A stretch of 64,000 bases of DNA from positions 156,003 to 220,002 of the forward strand of contig JANSWZ010000008.1 of assembly GCA_024743215.1 (NCBI GenBank). The letters run 5' to 3'. Origin of the DNA: Alphaproteobacteria bacterium. Lineage in GTDB: Bacteria > Pseudomonadota > Alphaproteobacteria > Rhizobiales > GCA-2746425. Below, piece after piece: positions 34,160 to 43,477 of the stretch; the stretch's first letter is position 1, and the number at the start of each line of letters is the position of its first letter. The notes beneath the pieces are model-generated. The model searched no databases. It was given only the letters and a program-made list of their open reading frames with translations, and was not told the origin of the DNA. The position numbers and the translations under genes were made by a program.

Positions 34160-34750
34160 ATGAAAAACACGATTTTGGAAGTCAACGCCTCTGCCCGCCA
34201 TCAAGGATCAGTCAGCAGACAACTCGTTTCAGAGTTGGTACAGTCTTTTGGCGAAACGACTGCCACACAAATCATTCGCCGAGACGCTGCATCCGGCATC
34301 GCAATCGTAAATGATGACTGGATTGCAGCCAGCCAAACGCCAAAAGACGCGCGCACAAAGCAGCATATCTCGGCGCTGGATATGTCAGACGAACTCATAG
34401 AGGAAATCCGGCAGGCTGATATATTGGTGATTGGTGTGCCGATATATAATTTTGGAATTCCTGCCAGCCTCAAAGCCTGGATAGATCAGATTTGCCGTGC
34501 CGGAGAGACTTTTTCCTACACCGAGAATGGGCCCGAGGGCCTGCTGAAGGGCAAACGTGCCTATCTGATCATTACATCAGGTGGTGTGGTCAGTGGGTCT
34601 GAAGTGGATTTTGCCACAAATTACATGAAACATGTACTTGGGTTCATTGGCATACACGATGTGAAAGTCATCGCCGCAGATCGCCTGATGTTCGAAGGCG
34701 AAGAAAAACTCTCAGCAGTTCGAAAGACAATCCAAAGCATTGCCGCGTGA
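34160..34750 (+). CDS. azoR: FMN-dependent NADH-azoreductase
   Basis: This is a flavodoxin-fold quinone/azo reductase of about 196 residues. The start ILEVNASARHQGSVSRQL is the FMN phosphate-binding loop of AzoR. The middle has ADILVIGVPIYNFGIPASLKAWIDQICRAGETFSYTENGPEGLL, the family core, and ITSGGV follows. The ATG at 34160 matches family length; an ATG at 34145 would add five residues. These enzymes detoxify quinones by two-electron reduction. It is a single gene, divergent from the response regulator. Confidence 0.92.
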   Translation: MKNTILEVNASARHQGSVSRQLVSELVQSFGETTATQIIRRDAASGIAIVNDDWIAASQTPKDARTKQHISALDMSDELIEEIRQADILVIGVPIYNFGIPASLKAWIDQICRAGETFSYTENGPEGLLKGKRAYLIITSGGVVSGSEVDFATNYMKHVLGFIGIHDVKVIAADRLMFEGEEKLSAVRKTIQSIAA

Positions 34751-34771
34751 GTTCATATCATTACGAATTTG

Positions 34772-34804
34772 CAAAAAGAAAAGGCCGGGCGAACTGCCCG
34801 ACCT
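34772..34804 (-). terminator. Rho-independent terminator of the 30-residue peptide gene
   Basis: A 9-bp stem (34782-34790 with 34796-34804, one G-U pair on the minus strand) is followed on the minus strand by TTTTCTTTTTG. It therefore serves the small minus-strand gene to its right. It also sits 31 bases after azoR and could act weakly for it. Confidence 0.75.
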
Positions 34805-34866
34805 TCTCTGCCCAGACTGTAGGGAACCCATCGTAAGGTATCCCGATGCGGAGTAGCTATTGCTGC

Positions 34867-34959
34867 CTACACGGCACCCAGCACAATAGCCCCGATAAAC
34901 AGAAACGCGGCACACAGAAGAGCAAAATTAGTTGCTCTTAACGCATTTGACTTAGTCAT
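34867..34959 (-). CDS. 30-residue single-helix membrane peptide
   Basis: This tiny open reading frame begins with ATG behind GGAGGATTGAAAG, a near-ideal ribosome-binding site. It encodes MTKSNALRATNFALL followed by a hydrophobic stretch (CAAFLFIGAIVLGAV) ending in TAG. The basic start and a single 20-residue helix predict a small inner-membrane peptide. Its own terminator lies about 60 bases downstream. No function is known to me. Ribosome-binding site, composition and terminator together argue that it is a true gene. Confidence 0.65.
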   Translation of the reverse strand: MTKSNALRATNFALLCAAFLFIGAIVLGAV

Positions 34960-35154
34960 CTTTCAATCCTCCGCTGTAAAGCGTGAGACAAAGTTTTTGC
35001 CAAATCAGCCTTATTGAAAAGAAAAAAATGTGCTGCACTGCGAAAGAGGAAATCCAACGCCTTGATATTCCGGCTCTACTGCGTTGCGGTCTTTGGACTT
35101 TTCCCCGGTAACATTAAGCGCGACTGTCTTCTATAAGACCGTCAAAAAAGAACA

Positions 35155-36426
35155 TCACAAAGCCTCCCAAAGATCGTTAGCCACGCTTAGCAATGTGTCG
35201 TCCTGGTGTGATTTGCCCACGAGCTGAAAACCAATCGGCAATGCTGATTCGGTCTGGTAGGCTGGCAGATGTATGCAGGGCAGACCCATCAGCGTTAAAA
35301 ATCGGTTGAATATGGATGTACCCGTACTGTTCAGGGTTTCAGGCGCGACATCTGGAGCAGATGGCGTAATGATTATATCCACTGTGTTCTGAGTGCTGGC
35401 AAGTGATCGGCGGGCGCGCGCTGCAATCTGCTGTGCCTCCAGATATGCGGTACGGGTAACCGTACTCCCCTCTTCCAGACATTCCATGAGGACCGGGCTG
35501 AGCTTGTCAGGATGTACATCCATTTCCCAGGCAAGCGCCCGATAACCTTCGTAATCATGAATGGTCTTATGGGCATCAAAAGCCTGACTGTACAAATCCG
35601 TCCATGCAACGTTTGCGGCGTTAAAACCTTTCGAAACCCAGACTTCGGTCGCCTTTGCAATGGCTTCTTGAGCGTCAGCCGACGCCTCATCCCAAACATT
35701 TGGCTGCAAAATGCCCAGGGTCAACGGTTTATACGGTGTTCTCAATGGCGCTTTGGAGTGCATGAGTGCGGACCAGAAGAGATGCATATCAGGCACCGAA
35801 GGCGCATAAAGACCAAGGGTATCAAGGCTCCACGAAAATGTTTTGGTGCCCACTGTTGGCAATGCATCAAAGCTCGGTTTGAAGCCAAATGTGCCACAAT
35901 AAGCAGCAGGGCGAATGATCGAGCCCCCAGTTTGTGTACCAATTGCAAATGGCAACATGCCTGACGCCACCGCAGCGGCCGAACCGGAAGATGAGCCCCC
36001 CGGTGTGTGATTGAGGTTTTGAGGGTTACGGGTTTTGTTAGGTTGCAGGAAGGCAAATTCGGTTGTAACCGTCTTATGTGTCACCTGCCCACCTGCGCGT
36101 TTGACAAGACGCACAATGGCTGCATCTGAACGCGGTTGATGCCCTTCATAAATGACGGACCCATTCTGTGTTGGCAATTCTGATGTGTCGATAATGTCCT
36201 TCACGCCAACCGGCAGCCCCAGCAAAGGCTGATCAGACATACGGCCGACATCCGCCAGCGGAATTTGGGCGGTAAAAGCCTTGATATCCGCGTCTTTTTC
36301 AGCAATAGAAGCTGCACCTTGTGAGATCAAATCCTGAATATCGGATTCGGTAGCACGACCATTTGAGCGACGGCCGTTCAATGCGGTCAGAGAGTAAGTC
36401 TGATTGGGCTGGAACTTCGTAAGCAT
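35155..36426 (-). CDS. Amidase-signature-family amidohydrolase
   Basis: This is a 423-residue enzyme of the amidase signature family, which hydrolyses amide bonds with a Ser-cisSer-Lys triad. Lys76 lies in GVKDIIDT, the glycine-serine motif is GGSSSGSAAAVA at about 143-154, and the nucleophile Ser169 is in TQTGGSIIRPA, so the catalytic set is complete. The C-terminal region (GLPCIHLPAYQTESALPIGFQLVG) is also typical. The specific substrate (indoleacetamide, allophanate, other amides) cannot be inferred. The ATG at 36426 gives the standard N-terminus; an upstream start adds 14 residues. Confidence 0.9.
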   Translation of the reverse strand: MLTKFQPNQTYSLTALNGRRSNGRATESDIQDLISQGAASIAEKDADIKAFTAQIPLADVGRMSDQPLLGLPVGVKDIIDTSELPTQNGSVIYEGHQPRSDAAIVRLVKRAGGQVTHKTVTTEFAFLQPNKTRNPQNLNHTPGGSSSGSAAAVASGMLPFAIGTQTGGSIIRPAAYCGTFGFKPSFDALPTVGTKTFSWSLDTLGLYAPSVPDMHLFWSALMHSKAPLRTPYKPLTLGILQPNVWDEASADAQEAIAKATEVWVSKGFNAANVAWTDLYSQAFDAHKTIHDYEGYRALAWEMDVHPDKLSPVLMECLEEGSTVTRTAYLEAQQIAARARRSLASTQNTVDIIITPSAPDVAPETLNSTGTSIFNRFLTLMGLPCIHLPAYQTESALPIGFQLVGKSHQDDTLLSVANDLWEAL

Positions 36427-36553
36427 AGTAAGATGGCTTTCTTCGCGTGATGTAAGCGGCTGACACAATTGTCGCTAAAAAGACGCCTTTTAGCCACAAA
36501 TGCAAGCCAAACGAATTATGTAAGATCGACAAACGAAAGTGAATCACCGGGAT

Positions 36554-37615
36554 ATGCAAAAGAAGACGGCCCTCCCACGACTGCTGCTGACTGCAATCAT
36601 GCTATCTTCAGCAATCGTGATCGTGGATGTACCTGCAGCTCTCGGTCAGCAGACCGCAGAGCGCGGCAACTCCGTGATTGGTATCTTCAAACGTTTGAAG
36701 GGAGAGATTAATGGAGTCCGTGGACAGAGGCCAAGTAATCAACAAAAGGCCGCAACAGCAACACGGCCTTCCGTCAGCGCTCGCATTTCCGGTCCGGTTC
36801 CCCGTCCTCGCCCCAATATGGGCTCAAATACCCGCGCAAAACTAGCCGTAAACTCAAACTCAAACTTAAGCCAGGTTGCCAAAACCAGAAAGTCCGGAAA
36901 CAGTCTTGGACAACGACTTTCTGCACTCGCTTTTGCTCCCCTACGTCCACCTGAGCCGTTGACGGGAGTCGAACCAAAAGCAAAAACAATTGCTCCGGCA
37001 CCGCGCAAAGCAATTCCCAGAAAACCATTAGAAAAACTGGCGGCAGTCAGGCCGGTTCTTCCAAAAAGAACCAATAAACCAAGAGTCGCTGCTCCCTTGG
37101 TTTTGACAAAAGTTTCTTCGTCAGCCCTGCGCAGTTCTTGCCCCAAACGGCAACTTGTCGGATTGGCCGGTATCCGGGTGCCTCAGACTGTTAAGCTCTC
37201 CCCTCAAGCAAATGTTCAGCGCGCCGTTGGGCTCGCGACCGCAAAGTGGGTGGAGACCGTCGTGCAGCCAGCGGCCAAAAAACATTTTGGCAGTGACATT
37301 GCGCAATTGCGTGTTGCAGCCTCGTTCGCATGCCGCACCCGCAATGGTGTGAAAGGCGCAAAACTATCGGAACATGGTTACGGCAATGCAATCGACATCA
37401 GTGTTTTCACGCTGGCCAACGGCAAGACAATCGATGTTGCCAGCGGTTGGAATGGAAAGCGGGCAGAACGTCGTTTTCTTCGGGAAGTGAATACTGGCGC
37501 TTGCCAATACTTCACTACGGTTCTGGGCCCCAACGCAGACCGGCATCATCGAGACCATTTTCATCTGGATCTCGGCAAACATGGCAAATCCGGTACCTAC
37601 CGGCTTTGCAAGTAG
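36554..37615 (+). CDS. Extensin-like family protein with long basic Pro-rich linker
   Basis: This 353-residue protein starts with a signal peptide (ending about PAALGQ). The segment from about 40 to 190 is Pro/Lys/Arg-rich and probably disordered. The C-terminal extensin-like domain (about 200-350) has SSCPKRQLVGLAGIRVP, SFACRTRNG, SEHGYGNAIDISVFTLANG and RDHFHLDLG. Its His/Asp pattern resembles LAS-type peptidases, so a role in cell-wall cleavage is possible. Four Cys suggest disulfides. The family is common in alphaproteobacteria and of unproven activity. Confidence 0.85.
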   Translation: MQKKTALPRLLLTAIMLSSAIVIVDVPAALGQQTAERGNSVIGIFKRLKGEINGVRGQRPSNQQKAATATRPSVSARISGPVPRPRPNMGSNTRAKLAVNSNSNLSQVAKTRKSGNSLGQRLSALAFAPLRPPEPLTGVEPKAKTIAPAPRKAIPRKPLEKLAAVRPVLPKRTNKPRVAAPLVLTKVSSSALRSSCPKRQLVGLAGIRVPQTVKLSPQANVQRAVGLATAKWVETVVQPAAKKHFGSDIAQLRVAASFACRTRNGVKGAKLSEHGYGNAIDISVFTLANGKTIDVASGWNGKRAERRFLREVNTGACQYFTTVLGPNADRHHRDHFHLDLGKHGKSGTYRLCK

Positions 37616-37993
37616 AGCCTTCGTCTGATCGTCATCCGGACAATTGAATTTCCAGACAATCAGCCAAAACTCCAGCGCCCTTCCATTAATCAACAACCCA
37701 GACACAATCTGGGCTTCGCTTGGTTCAATGGCGCCAGAATGAGCTTGAATCTGAATCTCAGCTTTGACCACCAAGCGCCTGAAGGGACTCCAAAAATCGA
37801 CTCTACCAATGGACACGAAACACGGCACATAGATTGGCGAACGGATTCCGCATGAAGAATCTGATTTCCCCTTGGGATCATGAAACCGTCGATTTGCCGG
37901 TACGAGCCAAAACCACTGTATTGGCGGCACGGCGTATATCGATTGAATGAAACGAGCCCGGTCGCCTGCTGGAAACAGATAGCCAAACTCGGC
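37616..37993. other. Intergenic region without a recognisable gene
   Basis: These 378 bases separate the extensin-like gene from the convergent acetyltransferase gene. Open frames exist on both strands, but they lack family features, good ribosome-binding sites and a sensible composition. I see no strong hairpin or repeat. Confidence 0.5.
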
Positions 37994-38596
37994 TCAAAGG
38001 GCCTTGAAGAGCAATTCTACATCGCCTGTATTGCAATGCTGGCAATGCGGAGACAGAGCAGAGCTTTGGGCGGAAGCATGAAAACCAGCACGGCTGTACA
38101 ATTTTACTGCATTCTTGCTGTGCGCAAAGTGCTGAATGCTCATGTTTGTGGCACCCAGGTTCCGGGCCCTTTGCTCAGCGGCCACTAACAGATGACTGCC
38201 GATACCACATCCACGCCACCCCGGTAAAACTGCAAGCGCGTCGATGTAAAAGGTTCCGTCCGGTTTAGGCTCGTGAGCAACAAAGGTCCGAGCAAGTCCT
38301 GGCAAATTCGAGGGAGCTTCATTCATCTGCTCATTGAGTTGCTCCACAATGTATCCCAGCATCATACCAATCACCGAACCGTCAGCCTCTGCGACCAAAG
38401 CATTACGGTAGGAAAGCCCCCCAACATCGCAGCAAGCTCTCGCCTGTCCCACATCCAACGCCGTTTTCCCGGGTTCAGCCATGTGGGTCCAAAGCAGGTT
38501 TGGAATGCCCTCTCCCGCAATATCAATCAGCCTGGCGATCGCGCGTGCGTCCTCAAAACAGGCAGGCCGAACCTTATACTCTTTTGCAAAATTCAT
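37994..38596 (-). CDS. GNAT-family N-acetyltransferase
   Basis: This is a 200-residue protein with the GNAT fold. VRPACFEDARAIARLI forms the first strand and helix, FYIDALAVLPGWRGCGIGSHLLVAAEQRARNLG contains motif A with the acetyl-CoA loop (RGCGIG), and NAVKLYSRAGFHAS is motif B. The substrate cannot be predicted. The C-terminus has a His/Cys cluster (SPHCQHC) that is unusual and could bind a metal. It is a single-gene unit. Confidence 0.85.
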   Translation of the reverse strand: MNFAKEYKVRPACFEDARAIARLIDIAGEGIPNLLWTHMAEPGKTALDVGQARACCDVGGLSYRNALVAEADGSVIGMMLGYIVEQLNEQMNEAPSNLPGLARTFVAHEPKPDGTFYIDALAVLPGWRGCGIGSHLLVAAEQRARNLGATNMSIQHFAHSKNAVKLYSRAGFHASAQSSALSPHCQHCNTGDVELLFKAL

Positions 38597-38806
38597 TTGG
38601 TTGTCTTTCGCTTGCTTCGCTGACGGCTGGCAAACATCAGGAATAGAAATCCCAACTCAATCAGCAGACCGGGTTTGCACACCTGTTACGTGGCGAAATT
38701 CAATTAAGGGTTCAGCGAAAACAGGGTTTCATAAATTTAAAGAAATTGTGCTGACAGCCCGACAAGTGCAATAGCTCACACCTCGAACCCGTTATCAGGA
38801 AAATTC

Positions 38807-40006
38807 ATGGGACTTAGCATCGCTATACTCGCGCTCGGTTACATAATGAGCCAATTTTACCGCGCGTTTCTGGCGGTCCTTGCAGATGACCTCAGCAGAG
38901 ATCTGGGTGCAACGCCAACAGAGCTTTCGCTGGCATCCGGCGCATGGTTTGTCATGTTTGCGCTGGCACAATTCCCGGTGGGAATATGGCTTGACCGATT
39001 TGGTCCACGACGCATGACGGCAGCACTATTCACATTGGGCGCTGGAGGCGGCGTTCTCTGGCTAGCCCTTGCCACCACGCCTGAGCATCTGATTGCAGCC
39101 ATGGGCATGATCGGGATTGGGTGTTCACCGGTGCTGATGGCGCCCATCTTCATATTTGCCAAAGCTTTTCAAGCCATGCGCTTTGGTCTTTTGTCAGCTT
39201 GGTTTGTTGCAGTTGGCTCCGTTGGAAATGTTGCCGGTGCAATGCCCCTGGAACTTCTGGCCACTCAGTTTGGCTGGCGATCCGTTATGTTCGGGTTGTT
39301 TGTATTGACCATTGCAATTGGTCTTGCGATTTATCAGTTTGTCAAAGATCCGGTTCGGGAAACCACAAGCGACCATCCATCAGATCGCGGCTCATTCCTC
39401 ACGCTCTTGAAGTTAAGAGCTCTGTGGCCAATTTTTCCAATTATGGCCGTGGCCTATGCCATTCCTGCGGGGCTTCGCGGATACTGGATCGCACCCTACT
39501 TGTCGGGTGTCTACGGCCTGGATTCAGCGGCAATCGGAACACTCACATTGTGGATGGCTCTCGCCATGATTGCCGGAAGCGTTGCATACGGTCCGCTGGA
39601 TCGTTGGTCACCATCCCGCAAATGGTTGAATGTCTGCGGTGGTGCGATTGTGGTTGTCTGTATGTTTGTCCTTGCAATCTGGACCGCCTCCAGCCTGTTC
39701 CTGACCACGGCGATGCTGATGGTATGCGGATTTGCAGGTATGGGATATCCGGTATTGATGGCCCATGCCCGCCAATTCTTCCCGCCACAGGCAGTTGGAC
39801 GCGGCGTCACGTTGCTGAACTTCTTTTCTGTCGGCGGAGTCGGTGTCATGCAATGGACGACAGCAGCCATCATTCGCGATGAAGCCATCCAGAACACACC
39901 ACTTCATGCATTCCAGACCTTATTCTGGTTCTATGCCATCTGTCTGACCATAGTTCTGGCCCTTTATCTGGCCGCCCGGGAGCGGCCAGAAAAGGTAGCA
40001 ATCTAG
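38807..40006 (+). CDS. MFS transporter
   Basis: This is a 399-residue major facilitator protein with 12 predicted helices. The loop between helices 2 and 3 carries GIWLDRFGPRRMTAAL, the MFS motif A (G-x3-D-R-x-G-x-R). AGGAAAATTC precedes the ATG. The protein belongs to the group of nitrate/metabolite-like MFS carriers, but no substrate can be named. Its 3' end overlaps the convergent ettA gene by 4 bases. Confidence 0.88.
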   Translation: MGLSIAILALGYIMSQFYRAFLAVLADDLSRDLGATPTELSLASGAWFVMFALAQFPVGIWLDRFGPRRMTAALFTLGAGGGVLWLALATTPEHLIAAMGMIGIGCSPVLMAPIFIFAKAFQAMRFGLLSAWFVAVGSVGNVAGAMPLELLATQFGWRSVMFGLFVLTIAIGLAIYQFVKDPVRETTSDHPSDRGSFLTLLKLRALWPIFPIMAVAYAIPAGLRGYWIAPYLSGVYGLDSAAIGTLTLWMALAMIAGSVAYGPLDRWSPSRKWLNVCGGAIVVVCMFVLAIWTASSLFLTTAMLMVCGFAGMGYPVLMAHARQFFPPQAVGRGVTLLNFFSVGGVGVMQWTTAAIIRDEAIQNTPLHAFQTLFWFYAICLTIVLALYLAARERPEKVAI

Positions 40007-41658
40007 CGGGAGAATGGCTTGTATTTGATACGACGTGGATTTTCTACCGCGTCAGCTCCAAGGCGGCGCTTCTTATCTTCCTCGTAATCAGCATAATTGC
40101 CTTCAAACCACTCCACATGGCTGTCCCCTTCAAAAGCCAGCATGTGGGTCGCCAGCCGATCAAGGAACATGCGATCATGGGAAATAACCACGGCGCAACC
40201 AGCAAAATCCTCCAGCGCATCTTCAAGTGCGCCCAAGGTTTCCGTATCAAGGTCATTGGTCGGCTCATCGAGCAGCAACACATTTGAGCCGGATTTCAGC
40301 ATCTTCGCCAAATGCACCCGGTTGCGCTGACCGCCGGACAGGGATCCAACCTTTTGTTGCTGGTCGCCGCCTTTAAAGTTGAAGGCACCAACATAAGCCC
40401 GGCTGTTCATTTCATGCTTGCCAAGTTTGATGACTTCGTCACCATCGGAAATCTCTTCCCAGACAGTCTTGGCCGCGTCCAGCGTGTCACGTGATTGGTC
40501 GACATAGCCAAGCTTGATGGTTTCACCCAAACGCACAGTACCGGTATCAGGCTCCTCCTGCCCCGTCAGCATCCGGAACAAGGTGGTCTTACCGGCACCA
40601 TTGGGGCCAATAACACCAACAATGCCGCCTGGTGGCAGTTTGAAGGTCAGATCATCGATCAGCAGTCGATCACCATAGCCCTTGGAAACACCCTCCATCT
40701 CAATAACGATCTGACCCAGCCGTTCGCCTGGCGGAATGAGAATTTGGGCCTGACCTGGCTTGCGAGCAGCACTGCGTTCCACCAACTCATCATAGGCTTT
40801 GATACGGGCCTTCGATTTGGTCTGACGCGCTTTCGGACTGGATGCGATCCATTCCCGTTCCCGCTCCAACGCACTTTGACGGGCTTCATCTTCACGCCCC
40901 TCCTGCGCCATGCGTTTGGCTTTGGCATCCAGGTAAGCAGAATAATTGCCCTCATAGGGAATGCCATTGCCACGATCGAGTTCCAGAATCCAGCCAGTCA
41001 CATTATCCAGGAAGTAGCGATCATGGGTGATGATCAGGACAGATCCTTTAAAGGCAACAAGATGTTTCTCCAGCCAGGCGACTGTCTCAGCATCCAGATG
41101 GTTGGTTGGCTCATCCAGCAGCAACAAATCCGGTTCCGACAACAGCAATTGGCAAAGAGCAACCCTGCGTTTTTCACCGCCAGAAAGGTTTTCAACGGAG
41201 GAATCCCCCGGCGGGCAGCGCAATGCTTCCATCGCCATTTCGACTTTGCTGTCCAGATCCCAAAGATCCTGAGCATCAATCATATCCTGAAGCTTGGCCC
41301 CCTCATCGGCGGTTTCATCAGAGTAGTTCATCATCAGATCGTTGTAGCGATCTATGATCGCCTGCTTCTCCGCAACGCCTTCCATGACATTGCCCAGAAC
41401 ATCCTTGGAGCCGTTCAATTCCGGTTCCTGGGGCAGATATCCGATTTTCGCTCCATCTGCGGCCCACGCCTCGCCCGTATAGTCTTTGTCCAGACCGGCC
41501 ATAATGCGCAACAAAGTCGACTTACCGGAACCGTTTGGTCCAAGCACTCCGATTTTTGCATCCGGATAAAAGGACAGGTGAATATTGTTGAGCACCTTCT
41601 TGCCGCCGGAATAGGTCTTTGAAAGCCCGCTCATATGATAGATAAATTGCCGCGCCAT
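40003..41658 (-). CDS. ettA: Energy-dependent translational throttle protein EttA (ABC-F)
   Basis: EttA is a soluble ABC-F ATPase that binds the ribosomal E site and gates entry into elongation according to the ATP/ADP ratio. The 551-residue protein has two ATPase domains: Walker A GPNGSGKST and GPNGAGKTT, signatures LSGGEKRR and LSGGQRNR, and Walker B LLLLDEPTNHLD and VLLLDEPTNDLD. The P-site tRNA-interacting linker lies between them (about 245-310), and the N-terminus (YHMSGLSKTYSGGKKVLNNI) matches EttA. It has no membrane domain. The gene is monocistronic. Confidence 0.96.
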   Translation of the reverse strand: MARQFIYHMSGLSKTYSGGKKVLNNIHLSFYPDAKIGVLGPNGSGKSTLLRIMAGLDKDYTGEAWAADGAKIGYLPQEPELNGSKDVLGNVMEGVAEKQAIIDRYNDLMMNYSDETADEGAKLQDMIDAQDLWDLDSKVEMAMEALRCPPGDSSVENLSGGEKRRVALCQLLLSEPDLLLLDEPTNHLDAETVAWLEKHLVAFKGSVLIITHDRYFLDNVTGWILELDRGNGIPYEGNYSAYLDAKAKRMAQEGREDEARQSALEREREWIASSPKARQTKSKARIKAYDELVERSAARKPGQAQILIPPGERLGQIVIEMEGVSKGYGDRLLIDDLTFKLPPGGIVGVIGPNGAGKTTLFRMLTGQEEPDTGTVRLGETIKLGYVDQSRDTLDAAKTVWEEISDGDEVIKLGKHEMNSRAYVGAFNFKGGDQQQKVGSLSGGQRNRVHLAKMLKSGSNVLLLDEPTNDLDTETLGALEDALEDFAGCAVVISHDRMFLDRLATHMLAFEGDSHVEWFEGNYADYEEDKKRRLGADAVENPRRIKYKPFSR

Positions 41659-41807
41659 AAGGCTGATCGTTCCTTCAATGTCGATTGAGATTTGAGCACC
41701 TTCTACGACAGATCACCATGTGCTCGCAATTACTGATAGCCGGAATTGCTAAGTTTTTACAGTTGCAAAACATATGCAAACTCAATCTGTCCGAAACGCC
41801 AGACAAC

Positions 41808-41843
41808 AAAAAAAGCCGCCAGCACCTGATGGTGCTGGCGGCT
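41808..41843 (-). terminator. Rho-independent terminator of the fasciclin gene
   Basis: A perfect 13-bp GC-rich stem (41814-41826 with 41831-41843) and a 4-base loop are followed on the minus strand by seven T. It lies about 60 bases after the fasciclin stop codon. Confidence 0.9.
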
Positions 41844-41905
41844 CACATTCTATTCAACTGCCTACAAGGCGATAGGGGGAGTTCGCCAGGAGACTGGAGG
41901 CAGTT

Positions 41906-42394
41906 TTACATGGCAGGAAGAAGCACTTTGTCGATCACATGAATGACGCCATTGGAGGCCTCAACGTCTGCGGTTACGACAGTTGCATCATTGATCATGA
42001 CGCCATCCATTGCGTTCACATCAATTTCCGAACCCTGAACAGTTGCAGCCATCATCTCTTTGCCTGCAATGTCCGCAGCCATCACCTTACCGGGAAGAAC
42101 GTGGTAAGTCAGAACAGCAATCAGCTTGTCTTTGTTTTCTGGCTTCAAAAGGTCTTCAACGGTTCCCGCAGGCAGTGCTGCAAAAGCTTCATCTGTCGGT
42201 GCAAACACTGTAAAAGGACCTTCGCTTTTCAGCGTATCCACAAGATCGGCAGCCGTAACGGCAGCGACCAGAGTTTCAAACGAACCAGCATCAACGGCAG
42301 TATCGACGATATCTTTGCTGTGGCCTGCAGCATGAACGGACGCGCTGAATGCGAGTGCGAATATACCGGCCAATACAGTTTTAAACAGTTTCAT
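41906..42394 (-). CDS. Secreted fasciclin-domain protein
   Basis: This 162-residue protein has a signal peptide ending VHAAG and one FAS1 domain. Both conserved FAS1 boxes are present: [17 protein letters not shown] (H1 region) and the C-terminal [12 protein letters not shown]; the YH motif appears in [13 protein letters not shown]1 proteins mediate adhesion or envelope interactions. It is monocistronic with its own strong terminator and a 14-bp palindrome upstream. Confidence 0.93.
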   Translation of the reverse strand: MKLFKTVLAGIFALAFSASVHAAGHSKDIVDTAVDAGSFETLVAAVTAADLVDTLKSEGPFTVFAPTDEAFAALPAGTVEDLLKPENKDKLIAVLTYHVLPGKVMAADIAGKEMMAATVQGSEIDVNAMDGVMINDATVVTADVEASNGVIHVIDKVLLPAM

Positions 42395-42433
42395 TTGGAA
42401 TGCTCCCTGAGCAATTGAGTTTCAGAATTTAAA

Positions 42434-42447
42434 ATCAAGCGCTTGAT
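42434..42447. promoter_or_regulatory. 14-bp perfect palindrome upstream of the fasciclin gene
   Basis: ATCAAGC followed by its reverse complement GCTTGAT, centred 46 bases before the fasciclin start codon. The position fits an operator near the promoter. The binding protein is unknown, and a palindrome of this size may also be chance. Confidence 0.35.
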
Positions 42448-42524
42448 GTGAGAGTTACGTGGGCAAATCCGTTACGGATTACATTCAACCAATTAACTAT
42501 TGTTAATGTTGGCTTTTTTGAAAC

Positions 42525-43394
42525 TCAGTCTGCCTGCAATCGAAAACTGAGAGAGGCCCACAGGCTTTTCCAAACAGGGATACGGCCATTCACAGCTTCC
42601 GCAGATTGCTCCGGATCAATGGCTTCCATCTGAACCGCACTAACAAGATAAAAGCCGGTACTATCGATCAGGATATCGGCAATACCATTCGCGTCGCTGC
42701 GCGTCAGACGCCGGGAAACAGACCCATCAGCGTTGCGCTGAAATGTAGCGACCTGAATGTTCTCCAATGGGAACCCGGACCGCAAAAGCTGAACTTCCAG
42801 ACGTTCACGCCCTGGCTCAAATGGAGAATTCATCGCAACAAGCTCAATCGGCAATCCAACCGCATGATCTTTGTTCGAATCGTCAGCTTTGTAAGGCCCG
42901 ACCTGAACGAGAGATTTGGCAAACCGAGCGTAATTTTCTCTAAAATTCTCAGCTGGCAAGCCGCGTTCTTTATGTGCATCCAGCACCCAGTCCAGGCCTT
43001 CATAATCCAGAAACTGCTGAAATTTTTCTGAACTCGCATAAGTCAGACCCTCGATCTTGGACTGATATGCGATGATCTGAAGGCCAGGAGCTTCAATGCG
43101 CATTTGAAGAGCGGGATTGTCGCCAACCCGACTTTCCACTGGTTTGGTCGAACCACCCGCTGTCACGGTGAATCGCTCAAATCTTGGCGGAAGATACGAA
43201 TAGGTACTGCCGAAAAGGTCCTGCCCCACATTTAAGGTAGCCGTAAATTTTTCACCAACTGCAACTTGTGACACATCCGGTTCGATCCAGAATTCGTGGG
43301 CCAGCGCACCTTCCGTAGACGTCGCAATGATCCCAATGATCGAGAAGACATGAAGAAGACGAAATTTGATTGCAGAACGCGCAAAGCAGTGCAT
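42525..43394 (-). CDS. DUF4198-domain periplasmic protein
   Basis: This 289-residue exported protein has a signal peptide ending GALA, so the mature protein probably starts HEFWIEP. That His-led start is the DUF4198 hallmark. The domain continues through KFTATLNVGQDLFGS and ends with a beta-rich part (RRLTRSDANGIADILIDSTGFYLVSAVQM). DUF4198 proteins are often encoded with nickel/cobalt uptake systems and are thought to bind metal or metal complexes in the periplasm. It is divergent from a HupE/UreJ-type membrane protein only about 80 bases away, so the two probably share a promoter region and a role. Confidence 0.85.
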   Translation of the reverse strand: MHCFARSAIKFRLLHVFSIIGIIATSTEGALAHEFWIEPDVSQVAVGEKFTATLNVGQDLFGSTYSYLPPRFERFTVTAGGSTKPVESRVGDNPALQMRIEAPGLQIIAYQSKIEGLTYASSEKFQQFLDYEGLDWVLDAHKERGLPAENFRENYARFAKSLVQVGPYKADDSNKDHAVGLPIELVAMNSPFEPGRERLEVQLLRSGFPLENIQVATFQRNADGSVSRRLTRSDANGIADILIDSTGFYLVSAVQMEAIDPEQSAEAVNGRIPVWKSLWASLSFRLQAD

Positions 43395-43477
43395 AAATTC
43401 TTACTCCAGAGGCACCAGGCCTCACATTCGTTATTCCGGAACATCAAATGCCAAAACTTCAAGAACCTGCTTGCACC

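Noticed and set aside
34805..34866. Structured stretch considered as a tRNA or small RNA
   Set aside because: No cloverleaf or T-loop sequence can be formed; it is the 3' untranslated part of the 30-residue gene.
37364..37930. 188-codon frame on the minus strand near the extensin-like gene
   Set aside because: It runs into the extensin-like domain on the opposite strand and has no ribosome-binding site or domain.
40495..41622. 375-codon open frame on the plus strand
   Set aside because: It is the complementary shadow of ettA, whose ATPase motifs are unmistakable on the other strand.
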